From positions 124,001 through 188,000 of the forward strand of contig JALHSP010000026.1 of assembly GCA_022865305.1 (NCBI GenBank): 64,000 nucleotides of DNA, given 5' to 3'. This DNA comes from Bacteroidales bacterium (GTDB taxonomy: Bacteria > Bacteroidota > Bacteroidia > Bacteroidales > VadinHA17). Position numbers and translations under genes: made by a program. Under the pieces are notes generated by a model. It was not told the DNA's origin. It did no database searches and saw only the letters and a program-made list of their open reading frames with translations. Shown here piece by piece: positions 19,387 to 28,994 of this stretch (the stretch's first letter is position 1; the number at the start of each line of letters is the position of its first letter).

Positions 19387-20397
19387 ATGAAAACCAATTT
19401 TGTTATTATTACCATCATTATTGTAGCCTTTTTATTTGGAGGATGTACGACCCAAAAAAACTTTGATTTTAAAGTTACAGTTGTGCCTAAAACATATAAT
19501 TATGTAACAACATTAAATGATATGAATAAAGCTGCTGAGATAATTAATAAGAGGCTGACATACTCTTTTAATATCCCACAAAAAAGAATAAACCTTAACG
19601 ATACTGAGAATCAAATATCATTAACTATTTCCAAAGTTGACACCAGCAAAATCGATTTGATTAAAGATATGATCATTGGTCACGCCAATCTGGAATTCTG
19701 GGAAACATATGAGAACGGGGAAATCATAGGATATCTATCGAAGGCAAACAATATGCTGCGAGATATGCAAACTAAAACTGAAGTTATAGACACAAATTCC
19801 CGTGAAGAATTCACCATTCAGAATCCGCTGTTAGGAATACTTAATCCCAGGGTAACTGCCCAGGGTGAGCCGTTACCTTCATGCATGATAGGGCTTGCCA
19901 GCGGAAAAGATACAGCAATAGTTAACAGATATATGCAAATGGCAGAGATAAAAGTTTTATTCCCTCACGAACTTAAGTTGATGTGGAGCCAGAATCCTCA
20001 TGAATATGATCCTTCAAAAACATCATATGAACTCCATGCAATTAAAGTGACTACCCTTAACGAACAGGCTCCTCTCAATGGAAGTGCAATTACTTCAGCA
20101 AAACCGACTACCGGATCTGCAAACTCAGAAGTGAAAATTACTTTAACGATGAATGCTGAAGGAGCCAATACCTGGGCAAGAATAACACGTGAAAATATTA
20201 ATAGGTGCATTGCAGTTGTTCTTAACGGCTGCGTCAGATCCTACCCAAGGGTAATGGCTGAAATTACAGGAGTAAATACTGAAATTACAGGTGATTTTAC
20301 AATTGAAGAAGCAAATGATCTTGCCAACATACTCAATTCAGGGGGATTACCATTTGAACTTCAAATCGTTGAAGAACAAATAATAAAAAGGGAATAA
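19387..20397 (+). CDS. Free-standing SecD periplasmic (P1) domain lipoprotein
   Basis: The 336-residue protein has a lipoprotein signal (Cys20 after LFGG) and no other membrane helix. Its body resembles the first periplasmic domain of SecD/SecDF. The parts are a ferredoxin-like base with repeated strands (AAEIINKRLTYSFNIPQKRI), the Bacteroidota SecD phrase GHANLEFWETYENGEI, a head insertion and the return base (EVKITLTMNAEGANTWARIT, CIAVVLNGCVRSYPRVMAEI, EEANDLANILNSGGLPFELQIVEEQ). A full SecD continues at this point into six helices; here the protein ends. It is thus a SecD head/base without the translocase channel. A role in binding exported chains or peptides near the membrane is a guess. 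It sits alone among TIR genes. Confidence 0.75.
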   Translation: MKTNFVIITIIIVAFLFGGCTTQKNFDFKVTVVPKTYNYVTTLNDMNKAAEIINKRLTYSFNIPQKRINLNDTENQISLTISKVDTSKIDLIKDMIIGHANLEFWETYENGEIIGYLSKANNMLRDMQTKTEVIDTNSREEFTIQNPLLGILNPRVTAQGEPLPSCMIGLASGKDTAIVNRYMQMAEIKVLFPHELKLMWSQNPHEYDPSKTSYELHAIKVTTLNEQAPLNGSAITSAKPTTGSANSEVKITLTMNAEGANTWARITRENINRCIAVVLNGCVRSYPRVMAEITGVNTEITGDFTIEEANDLANILNSGGLPFELQIVEEQIIKRE

Positions 20398-20439
20398 ATA
20401 TTAAGAATTCTCTTTTAATCATTCATCCAAAATCCTATA

Positions 20440-20600
20440 GAAAAAATAACCATCCCTGCAGGCTGGCTCTTCGCTAAAAATGTTCACAGAACATTTTCTT
20501 TACGCTCAGCCCTTCGCAACGGCTCGCGCCCGATTGAATTTGATTGAGGGTATTTGGGGAGCCATTTGTATGACAAATGGTAACAGGTTTTTTTGTTGAG
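20440..20600. repeat. Intergenic hairpin repeats
   Basis: The gap between the SecD-like gene and the hydrolase remnant holds two perfect hairpins, AAAATGTTC-ACA-GAACATTTT (20477-20497) and CCATTTGT-ATG-ACAAATGG (20562-20580). The first lies in a TTCGCTAAAAATG...TTTACGCTCAGC context that looks like a dispersed Bacteroidota repeat. Either may terminate the SecD-like gene. Confidence 0.55.
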
Positions 20601-20669
20601 GTTTCAGGAAGTTGTTATTTTTGATAAGTTTATATATATCTGAATGTCAATATAATACGTTGGTGTATT

Positions 20670-21400
20670 TTATTGCATATCTGTATCAATAAGAGGACTT
20701 TTGTCAGCTAAACGATTATCCAGCCAATTGATCATTACTTTGAATACTTCTGCTTTTTCGGGATCAGTATGTAACTCATGTTTGAACCCTTCCCACAGTT
20801 TCAGAGTCACTTTGTCTTTTGGAGCCATTTCGGCGAATATCTGGCTGCTACGAGTGTAGGCAATTTCGTCCTTGGTACCATGCATAAGGAATAAGGGTAA
20901 AGGAAATCGGGGGGCATTTTTGAAAACAAGATTGATTGCTCCCAGCATCGTTTTTCCCCAGGCTGTCGTGACAAGAGAATGTGTGAGCGGATCTTTGGTG
21001 TATTCATCGGCTACTTGAGGATCCCGGCTGAGCATTTCTAAATCGAGACCGTTTTTAAGTGTAAGTGTCGGAAGAATCTTCCCCATCAGTTTTGCGAGGA
21101 ATACTTTTAACTTTTGTTCTTCGAGCGCCGTTTTCAAACCTGGGCCAGTTGCAATAACACCTGCAACCGAAGGATGGCGAACCGGGGTGTACGCTAACAC
21201 CAAAACGCCTCCCATGCTGTTTCCGTACAGAAAACGCGGCTGGTTGGGATATCGTTGGGCAATTTCAGAGAGACTTCAAGTTTCCTTCTCAAATCCCAGC
21301 TTTTCTGAAGCATATCCAAAGCTTCCTCATTTTTACCCTGCTTATATAATCCCCAGCCTTTGCAGTCAAGTTCTTTTATTTCAGCGAACCAGATTGCCAT
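20670..21400 (-). pseudogene. Broken alpha/beta hydrolase (lysophospholipase-like) joined to a TPR fragment
   Basis: The 3' part encodes the core of a monoacylglycerol-lipase-like hydrolase. It includes the nucleophile elbow FLYGNSMGG, the acid-region FLMHGTKDEI and the terminal His region WEGFKHELHTDPEKAEV. Its N-terminal third, including the oxyanion HG motif, is missing. Upstream, in a different frame, a start at 21400 encodes MAIWFAEIKELDCKGWG and a single TPR-like unit (YKQGKNEEALDMLQKSWDLRRK) that runs out of frame at the junction near 21275. So two unrelated gene pieces are joined and neither is whole. It follows TIR gene 3 by 25 nt on the same strand. Confidence 0.7.
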
Positions 21401-21425
21401 TATAAGTTGAGAATTTATAGTGTAG

Positions 21426-24041
21426 TTACAGTTCCTGTTCTCGTAATTTTATCAACCTTGATTTTGTATCAATTAACTCTGGTAAATCATTATCTGCATC
21501 TTTCCAGATATTTAAAAAGTCTTTGTAATATTTTATGGCTTGCTCATAGTTACCTTTTTTTTCATATATTTTCCCTAAATTATAATGCGCTTTAATCCAG
21601 TATTCCTGTGGCTCCCAGCCAAGGGAACCTTTTATTTCAATGATTTCTTTGTATTTGACAATAGCCATATCTAAATCGCCAGTATCATAATAATAATTTG
21701 CCAGTGACTCTAATGTATAACCGTCACGACGTAAATTTACCCCAGTTTTAATAAGTTCAATAGCCTCAGCAGGATTTCCTTTTGCCAGTTGAATCTCACC
21801 TTTAAGAATATTGAAGGCAGCGGTATCACTTCTATTCCCTTCATTTATCCTCACGGATATTTCATTTAATATTCTTTCTGCTTTTTGTAACTTTCCGTCT
21901 CGTATCAGTAATTTACCATATAGAAAATACCACCAAGGTTCCAAGCCTTCAGCTTTAAGCAATTCATTCACTTTAATAAGTTCTTCATAAAATTCAGGCA
22001 TCATCCCTTTAGTTTTCAATGCTGTTGCCAGAAACAAACGATTTCTCAATTCACCTACCCCGTATCCAGTTGTTTTACAGATTAGGATTGATTCATGGAG
22101 CAAGTCTATTGCCTCAGAAAATTTACCAGTGTACATTAGCAACAATGCCAGTGACCTATATCCCTGGGCTTTGAGATCATCCTCGCCTGCTGTCAATTTT
22201 TCAAACACTTCCCGGGCTTTTTGAAATTCACCCATTTGAACATAGGTAAATCCAAATTCATGGTTTAGATTGGTAATAGTGAGTAGATTTGGATTAATAG
22301 CAAAGGCTTTAAGATAAAATTCGACCGATTGTTGAAAATCTTCCAAATTGCCATAACAAGTTGCAATATTTATATAAGCATTTGGATCCTTGTCCTGATG
22401 AATTTCAAGCGATTTGTTGAAGGCAGCGATAGCCTCTTCGTAACGATCCAACATCATATAATTGTACCCTAAACGGTACCAGGCATTTGAAGAACTTGGA
22501 TAATTCCTCAGGTAAATATTATAATTTAAAACTGCTTCTTCATAATTACCCCGAAAACCTTCTATCCTTGCCTGTATCCAAAGCTTTTCTTTTTCCGTGA
22601 GCCTATCCAAAAGATTTAGTGCTTTTGTAAAATGCTCCTCTCCTTTCGTCCGATTGTTCATCCAGTAATACAGCGATCCAAGTGAAGCATGAGCATATGC
22701 GAATTCCGGATCCAGTTCTATAGCTTTCAGATAAAATACTTCTGCCTCATTTAATTTTCCATCCTTATTCCATGCTTCATTACCTTTAACGAGGCATTTT
22801 AATGCCTCAAGAGAAGAGGTTGTTGCTTCTGGCAATGCAACAATCTCATGATTTATTTCTTTTAAAGATTCTCCCAAATCTCTCCTTATTTCTCTGGCCA
22901 AATCATCCAGGCTGATCAGGATCTCATTTTTCCCGTTTGCCTGAAATTTTTCTGTTTTTAGTACCTTCCTTGTATTCACCTCAACCACTTTGGCAGTTAA
23001 CAGATAAATATTACCGATAAGGCTTATATTGCAAACTACTATCACTGCAATCCCTTCGCGTTGCGCAATTTCAACTCCTGTATCTTCATTTATAATTTCA
23101 GTGTTTTCTTTTCCCATCCTTTTCAACGTCTCATTAATACGTGTTCGTGGGAGAACATTTACAAAAGAAGACTGCTGGATAGTAACTTCTAATGCTGTAT
23201 TTAGAGACTGATTGAAAACGTCATCACCTGTCAGGTTCTCAAAATCAGTAATTAATATCCAATCCTCTTCGGAAAAGGGTACCGGTTTTAAGGCATTTAT
23301 TAAAATGAGAATAAAAATGATATTTATTATTAATGAACCTATCCAGATGATCTTTCTGGCATTTTTTTTCTTTTTTACCCTTTCTTTATCAATAGATCGT
23401 TTTGAGTGTGGGACTGTTTCTTTAACCTCACCCGATGATTTTGCTTTAAGTCCCAGGATGATCTCTTTAATTGCAAGAGCAACCTTATTGATCTGATCAC
23501 GGTAAATTGTTTTATTGATATTGTCATGAGGTTTCTCCTCCTGTGCCCGCAACGGTCTGTTAATCCCTGCAGATTTATAGATGAATTCAATTCCGCGAAG
23601 GACACCTCCCAGTACAGATTCACACAGTTTAATGTCACCAGGATCAAGGTCGTGGATACGGACCGGAAGCACCCGGTTTGCAACATTGCCATTTTGTAGC
23701 CTTACCTTCAGTCCAAACTGATCGATTTTTGCCTCCTCAACAAAAGCCTTAAACTCATGCTCCCAGGCAAATGATTTCGGATCGCAGTAAGTACGGGAGA
23801 GGATTGGAATAAAAACCAGGCATTTAAGTTTCTCCTTCAGAGAAGCATCCACATCATGAGTCTCTAATAGCCCATCATGCGGATTAATGTCAAAGTAGAC
23901 ACTTATTTCTTCTTTGAATGTTGATTCGAGTTCCCCCTTCAGATTATTAACAAAATCAGTTACCCAACCGTCGTGTTTGTTATCCTTTTGACGGTAACTT
24001 ATGAAGATATCGTAATTATAGCCTTCTATTATGCTTGGCAT
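21426..24041 (-). CDS. TIR - transmembrane - TolB-like - TPR protein (paralogue 3)
   Basis: This is the longest of the four paralogues at 871 residues. It starts MPSIIEGYNYDIFISYRQ and carries the same TIR box 1 and SFAWEHEF motif. A membrane helix lies near 235-255 (IIWIGSLIINIIFILILINAL). The TolB/FlgO-like domain follows (EEDWILITDFENLTGDDVFNQSL), then the TTSSLEALKCLVKG linker and a longer TPR tail ending with canonical units such as AHYNLGKIYEKKGNYEQAIKYYKDFL. The TolB-like segment is close to that of TPR-bearing Ser/Thr kinases. The upstream paralogue 4 ends 21 nt away on the same strand, so genes 4 and 3 may share a transcript. Ligand and output are unknown. Confidence 0.86.
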   Translation of the reverse strand: MPSIIEGYNYDIFISYRQKDNKHDGWVTDFVNNLKGELESTFKEEISVYFDINPHDGLLETHDVDASLKEKLKCLVFIPILSRTYCDPKSFAWEHEFKAFVEEAKIDQFGLKVRLQNGNVANRVLPVRIHDLDPGDIKLCESVLGGVLRGIEFIYKSAGINRPLRAQEEKPHDNINKTIYRDQINKVALAIKEIILGLKAKSSGEVKETVPHSKRSIDKERVKKKKNARKIIWIGSLIINIIFILILINALKPVPFSEEDWILITDFENLTGDDVFNQSLNTALEVTIQQSSFVNVLPRTRINETLKRMGKENTEIINEDTGVEIAQREGIAVIVVCNISLIGNIYLLTAKVVEVNTRKVLKTEKFQANGKNEILISLDDLAREIRRDLGESLKEINHEIVALPEATTSSLEALKCLVKGNEAWNKDGKLNEAEVFYLKAIELDPEFAYAHASLGSLYYWMNNRTKGEEHFTKALNLLDRLTEKEKLWIQARIEGFRGNYEEAVLNYNIYLRNYPSSSNAWYRLGYNYMMLDRYEEAIAAFNKSLEIHQDKDPNAYINIATCYGNLEDFQQSVEFYLKAFAINPNLLTITNLNHEFGFTYVQMGEFQKAREVFEKLTAGEDDLKAQGYRSLALLLMYTGKFSEAIDLLHESILICKTTGYGVGELRNRLFLATALKTKGMMPEFYEELIKVNELLKAEGLEPWWYFLYGKLLIRDGKLQKAERILNEISVRINEGNRSDTAAFNILKGEIQLAKGNPAEAIELIKTGVNLRRDGYTLESLANYYYDTGDLDMAIVKYKEIIEIKGSLGWEPQEYWIKAHYNLGKIYEKKGNYEQAIKYYKDFLNIWKDADNDLPELIDTKSRLIKLREQEL

Positions 24042-24062
24042 CTGGCAATGAAATAATAAAAT

Positions 24063-26423
24063 TTACTTACGAGCATTTTTGATGATTTTTTGAAACCTCG
24101 GTAATCTGCGAATGTTATCAAATAAAGGGTCAATTGTTAAACTTTCCACAGATAACCAACTTGGGATAGAAAATAAATATTCTATCTTATCTAAAGCCAG
24201 GTCATAGTTGCCTGTAATTATATAGATTTCCATCAAATCCTGTTCTTTATACGCACCCTGGAAGGCATCAAACTTAATTGGTTTCAGATCTACTGCTTTC
24301 TTACCACAGGCAATCGCTTCTTTATTATTTCCAGTAAAAGCATAGCACTTTCCTAAAGTAGCATAATACCTGTCATCAATAGGATCTTCTTTTATTTTTT
24401 CCTTTAAATGTGAAATTGTAGAGTCCGCATAGATTTTACAAAGTGATTTATCGCCTTTTAAATAATAAATAAATGCTAACCTGAATGTTTTAGGTTGATA
24501 ATTGGTTTGATCAGTTATAATTATGCTTCCCTTGCCGATAAAATCTATTAACTTATCATAATACTTATTATAGTAATAAATCTCATCCTGAACATCTTTT
24601 TCTTTTAGCCCTGATTCTTTCAATGCGACCTTCAAATCACCAGTCTTATTAAGGTTAGCAAAGAAAATACGATTATTAAAACCCTTATAATCAGGCATTA
24701 GCGATAATCCTTGCCTGGCACATTCAATTTCATTATCATATTGGTGTAAAAGTTGATATGTCTCAGATAAAATATCAATATAACTTGCATGAAATGGATC
24801 CAAAAGTATTGATCGTTTAGCTTCACCTATCGATTCTTCCAACTTGCCTTGCCGCCTCAAAATGTAAGAAGTATAAGCATACAAGTCTGCGATATTAGGT
24901 GCTTTTGTCTTTAATTCAGTAAGAATTTTTAAAGCATCATCATATCTGCGATCTAACTGGTAATAGCCAAAAGCTTCCGTCATTTTCAATTCAGTTAATT
25001 CGGGATTTAATTTTAATCCCATCTTTATATCTTCCTTTGCTTCCAGATCATGACCCTGCCATCCTTCATTCTTAGTGAAGTAACGATATATATGTGCTTT
25101 TGCTCTTTTAGCGTAAGCACCTGCAAACAATGGATCTTCCTGAATTGCTTTTGTATACATTATTAAGGCAGAATCTGCTTTAAGCTTTGAAGAGTAATCA
25201 TTGCCCTTAAGATAGAAATCATAGGCTACCTGATTGGTTGTAGGTGTAGCATTTTGAATCAAGGTGGTTTCTTTAGAAGTTAAGGTTGCTTTCAGCTCCC
25301 TGGCAACACCTAGGGCTACGTTTGATTGAAATGCAAAAGCATCAGTAAAATTTCCTTCAAAAGTATCAGACCATAAGTGGGTATCTGTCTTTGCGTCGAT
25401 CAGCTGAACCGTAATGCGCACATCATTTCCAATTTTCCGGACACTACCCTCTAAAATTGCAGAAACCCCCAGTTCACGTGCAATCTCCTTTAAAGAGAGT
25501 TTTGTGTTTTTATATCTCATTGAGGATGTCCTTGATATTACTTTCATATCTCCTACCTTGAATAGGCGGTCTAGAATTTCATCAACCATCCCATCAACAA
25601 AAAACTCCTGTTCAGGATCATTGCTCAGGTTTGCAAATGGCAATACTGCGACAGATTTTTCAACTGGTTCGGAGGATTTAAATAGTTTAGGAATAAAGAA
25701 ATAACCCAGCACTATCAGTACCAGAACTAAAAAAGATCCTATTATGATTTTTGGTTTAAGTTTTTTTGGGGATGCAGGTTTTGCTTTAATAACCTTTTTT
25801 GGAGAATCTCCGTCCTGCTGATTATTTTTTTTAATTGCAATAATAATCTCTTTGATAGCATTTGACAACTTGTTGATCTGATTTCTATAATGAGTTTTAT
25901 TCAGGTTCAGTTTCACATCATCATTAGGACTTAAAGGACGATTCACTCCTGCCTCTTTATAAATGAACTCAATGCCACGAAGTACTCCTCCTAACTCATT
26001 TTCAAGAAGTAATTTATCTTCAGGATCAAGTTCATGGATCTTAACCGGCAAGATTCTGCTTGCTACATTTCCACTACTTAACCTGATGTCTCTTCCAAAA
26101 TTATCTTCCTTTACCAGTTTATTGAAAGCACAAAACTCGTGCTGCCAGGCAAAGCTTTTAGGATCACAGTAAGTTTGTGAGATAATGGGGATGAAGATTA
26201 GGCATCTTAATTTGTCTTCCAGGCTTTTATCAACACTATGGGTTTCCAGTAAGCCATCATGGGGATTCTCATCAAAGTATATAGAAATATCCTCTTTAAA
26301 GGTGGCTTCAAGTTCTCCCTTCAACTGGTTAACAAATTCAGTGACCCAACCATCGCGTTTATTATCCTTTTGCCGATAACTAATAAAGATATCATATGTA
26401 TAGCCTTCAAAAATGCTTGGCAT
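24063..26423 (-). CDS. TIR - transmembrane - TolB-like - TPR protein (paralogue 4)
   Basis: This 786-residue paralogue starts MPSIFEGYTYDIFISYRQ. Its TIR domain has FAWQHEF in place of FAWEHEF, keeping the last Glu. The membrane helix is near 225-248 (IIIGSFLVLVLIVLGYFFI). Its middle domain is the canonical TolB/CadC-associated form (SVAVLPFANLSNDPEQEFFVDGMVDEI, ELGVSAILEGSVRKIGNDVRI, DTHLWSDTF), clearly different from that of paralogues 1-3. So the TIR module has been combined with two versions of the sensor module. TPR repeats fill the C-terminal half. It is the first gene of the array in the direction of transcription. Confidence 0.86.
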   Translation of the reverse strand: MPSIFEGYTYDIFISYRQKDNKRDGWVTEFVNQLKGELEATFKEDISIYFDENPHDGLLETHSVDKSLEDKLRCLIFIPIISQTYCDPKSFAWQHEFCAFNKLVKEDNFGRDIRLSSGNVASRILPVKIHELDPEDKLLLENELGGVLRGIEFIYKEAGVNRPLSPNDDVKLNLNKTHYRNQINKLSNAIKEIIIAIKKNNQQDGDSPKKVIKAKPASPKKLKPKIIIGSFLVLVLIVLGYFFIPKLFKSSEPVEKSVAVLPFANLSNDPEQEFFVDGMVDEILDRLFKVGDMKVISRTSSMRYKNTKLSLKEIARELGVSAILEGSVRKIGNDVRITVQLIDAKTDTHLWSDTFEGNFTDAFAFQSNVALGVARELKATLTSKETTLIQNATPTTNQVAYDFYLKGNDYSSKLKADSALIMYTKAIQEDPLFAGAYAKRAKAHIYRYFTKNEGWQGHDLEAKEDIKMGLKLNPELTELKMTEAFGYYQLDRRYDDALKILTELKTKAPNIADLYAYTSYILRRQGKLEESIGEAKRSILLDPFHASYIDILSETYQLLHQYDNEIECARQGLSLMPDYKGFNNRIFFANLNKTGDLKVALKESGLKEKDVQDEIYYYNKYYDKLIDFIGKGSIIITDQTNYQPKTFRLAFIYYLKGDKSLCKIYADSTISHLKEKIKEDPIDDRYYATLGKCYAFTGNNKEAIACGKKAVDLKPIKFDAFQGAYKEQDLMEIYIITGNYDLALDKIEYLFSIPSWLSVESLTIDPLFDNIRRLPRFQKIIKNARK

Positions 26424-26627
26424 CTGAGTTATATTTATTTCATAATCAAATTTACACCTTGTTTAGACTAAAATCAAGTATCTTTCAATTTGTGAGAAAG
26501 TAAGAGTATTCATAGGTTATCCTGGAATATGTAATAAGGTCTGAACTCTCTTCTTTTATAAAAAATCCCTCTCATTTAACCTTAAAACGATATTAATTAA
26601 AAATATAGGAAGTGACTAAATAGAAAA

Positions 26628-26655
26628 GCCGTCTCTTTTATTGTTTTGAGACGGC
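26628..26655 (-). terminator. Terminator of the DUF5916 pseudogene
   Basis: GCCGTCTC and GAGACGGC form an 8-bp stem with a 12-nt loop. On the minus strand it is followed by TTTTCTATTT. It lies 29 nt beyond the pseudogene stop. Confidence 0.75.
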
Positions 26656-26684
26656 CTCTTAACCTCATGCTATTAATCTGAATT

Positions 26685-28544
26685 CTACTTTAAACCAAAC
26701 CGATAACTGAACTTGATAAGAAAAATATTATGAGGTATATTGTTGTCTCTGTTAAAAAGATCCCCTATATCATTCATAAAATCCATCTCTCCCAGACCTG
26801 TATAATAGCTCCTCGACTGACTCCATACAAGATATACAGTTGAACCCGGATTAAACTCCCATCTCACAACAAGGTTTGACAGAAATTCCTGAACATTGAA
26901 ATCAGGTTTCCCGATATAATAATCATTATTTCCATCCCTGTTCTCATCAATGGAGTAATATGAGTTATCTACAAGGGTTATCTGGTCTGAAGGACTATAT
27001 ACAGCAAACCTGTTGGTATATTCCGAGGCTATTGGGCTGGTAATGTATTTAAAATCATAATATTTACCCGATGCAATAAATGGCTGTCCCCAATACTGGA
27101 GGGTAAGATCGGGAGACACATTAAAATTTACCCTGAACGACATACTAATGGTTTTCTGGTCTATACTGGCAAAAATATATCTGTCATCTCCATTATATCC
27201 CGACTGAGTGACATACTGCAATTCATCATAAGATTTGTAGATTGAGGGACGGAGTGACAGCACCAGGGTGTTTGTAGGTTTATAAGTGATCTGGGGTGAT
27301 AAGCTGATTGAATGTCCTCCGTCTTTAAACGTATTTGAATTCTGGATATTAAATCCATAGACCAGCTTTTTCCGATCATCGCTGAATAATCCAAACCATT
27401 CGTTAGAACCCCCCGGCATTTTCATCACAGGTCCTCCACGAAGCATTGTATTGGCCAGAACATAAAATTAAGCTCTGTACCGAAGTTAACGCCCCAGTAG
27501 TTCTTCAGGCTTATATATCCATTAACATTTCCGCCATCGAACAGACGATTTCCTGCAAAATCCCATGCAGAATACTGGTTGTAATTAAGATTAACGCTCC
27601 TGTAAAAAGATTTCGGTTCCCATAACCTGTAACCAACCCATACCACACCAAATATCTGATCTGCTTCCCTCTGGTATCCCATATCGTTAAGCTCAAGACC
27701 AGGAGTTTTCCATAGCATTGCAACGAGGTACCTGAAATGTCCGCTACCGGATTTCTGAAACTGTATCCTGCCACCATTCCCTGACAGGGATGTCCTTGAG
27801 GAATCAAGTGAGACAGGGCTTCCGGGACACTGAAAATACCTGGCTGATGAACGCTGTGCCCTTACAATTGCAAGCTCAGTTCCTGCTATGTTGCTGAAGG
27901 CAGTATTTACATTGAACATGTAGGTTTTCTTCTTGAAATACTGCGTAAAATCAAAACCTCCGGCAAATGCAGCCCTGGGTATCCTGTTGATAAGATTCCT
28001 GGTTTCACTCCCGATAAGAGGAATATCCTTCATATCTCTGTTTACCATAGTAACCATGCCGCCAATAATCGTATTTCCTTCCTTGTAGTCTTTCTGGACT
28101 CTTGCAGCAAGGAAATTGGTCAAAGGTTCCACAGTCTGCAGGGTACGGTGTCCTCCTGTATCAATCTCGGCCATTTCTTCTGAAGTTACAGCATCAAGAA
28201 ATCCTACAGAAAGCCCGTTCCTGGTCTATCCGGTCAGCTTGACAGCTCCGATAATGGATGTGTTGATTGGCAGATCGGCATATCCTTCAATTGTATCGTT
28301 ATAACCGTAATAATTATAAGAACTGCCCTGTGGTTTCCTGTCTATTCTACTGGTATAGAACATGTTATCATTATCTATTCCGCCATCGCCAATTCCCATC
28401 CCAAACCTGATCATCGACCACACCGTCAATTAGCGGTGCAGTGGTAACCTCCGTTGCCTTGTAACGCTTTTTCTCAGGAGTCTGTCCAAAAGAAGCTGAG
28501 AAAATGAGAAATAGAATTGTAAATGAAACTAAAGTTCTTTTCAT
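26685..28544 (-). pseudogene. DUF5916 (CBM9-like, outer-membrane barrel) protein, decayed
   Basis: The reading frame starts at 28544 with a good signal peptide (MKRTLVSFTILFLIF) and the CBM9-like opening TAPLIDGVVDDQVW. It then jumps by an out-of-frame deletion to NDNMFYTSRIDRKPQG, losing most of the CBM9-like domain. A TAG stop interrupts the frame at about 28227-28229 (GAVKLTG-stop-TRNGLS), where a Lys codon is expected. A one-base frameshift near 27460 separates the two halves of the barrel (GTELNFMFW and NTMLRGGPVMKMPGG). The C terminus is intact and ends in a barrel strand with FLIKFSYRFGLK. Three separate lesions make this a clear pseudogene. Intact relatives are large envelope proteins found near glycan genes; function unknown. 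Confidence 0.85.
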
Positions 28545-28685
28545 GACTGCTCGGTTTTGGTTTGCTTCTGAATATAGACGGATAAAACTGGAATTTGATG
28601 CAAAAATTTTTATTTAGAATGGTTCAAAGCTATTGAGATATTTAGATATAAGAATTGCTCAACGAACCTCAAAAGACGGTCATTC

Positions 28686-28738
28686 TGACCATATTTGGCC
28701 GGTCTGATAGCACATAATATACATAACTAAACGACAAG
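28686..28738. repeat. Dispersed repeat, copy A (TTTGGCCGGTC ... TAACTAAAC)
   Basis: The segment begins TGACCATATTTGGCCGGTC and ends ATAACTAAACGACAAG. A similarly arranged inverted copy lies at 44106-44158. It directly precedes an IS3-type transposase tail, so it may belong to that element. Confidence 0.6.
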
Positions 28739-28906
28739 AATGAACGTTATCATGAATCATTGGGTAATCTTGCGCCGGCTGATGTTTACTTCGGAAGAGA
28801 TCAGAGAATAATCAGCCAAAGAATTAAAACCAAGGAAAAAATCTTAAGCGAAAGACGCCAAAATTACATCAAGGAAAAGCTAAAATTTATTTATGAAACT
28901 CTTTAA
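28739..28906 (+). pseudogene. C-terminal tail of an IS3-type (rve) transposase
   Basis: A 55-codon open frame with no start reads NERYHESLGNLAPADVYFGR, which is the well-known C-terminal part of IS3-type orfB integrases (the ERYHESLxNxTPADVYFGR phrase). It continues through a basic tail to a TAA stop. The catalytic DDE core is absent. It is a leftover of an insertion in the decaying glycan locus. Confidence 0.8.
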
Positions 28907-28994
28907 ACTATCTTTGTATAACCACATCTTAATTTTTTATCATATCCGGTGCACTTGGGCCTGAAGACATACAATTTAAATTAAAAAAATTATA

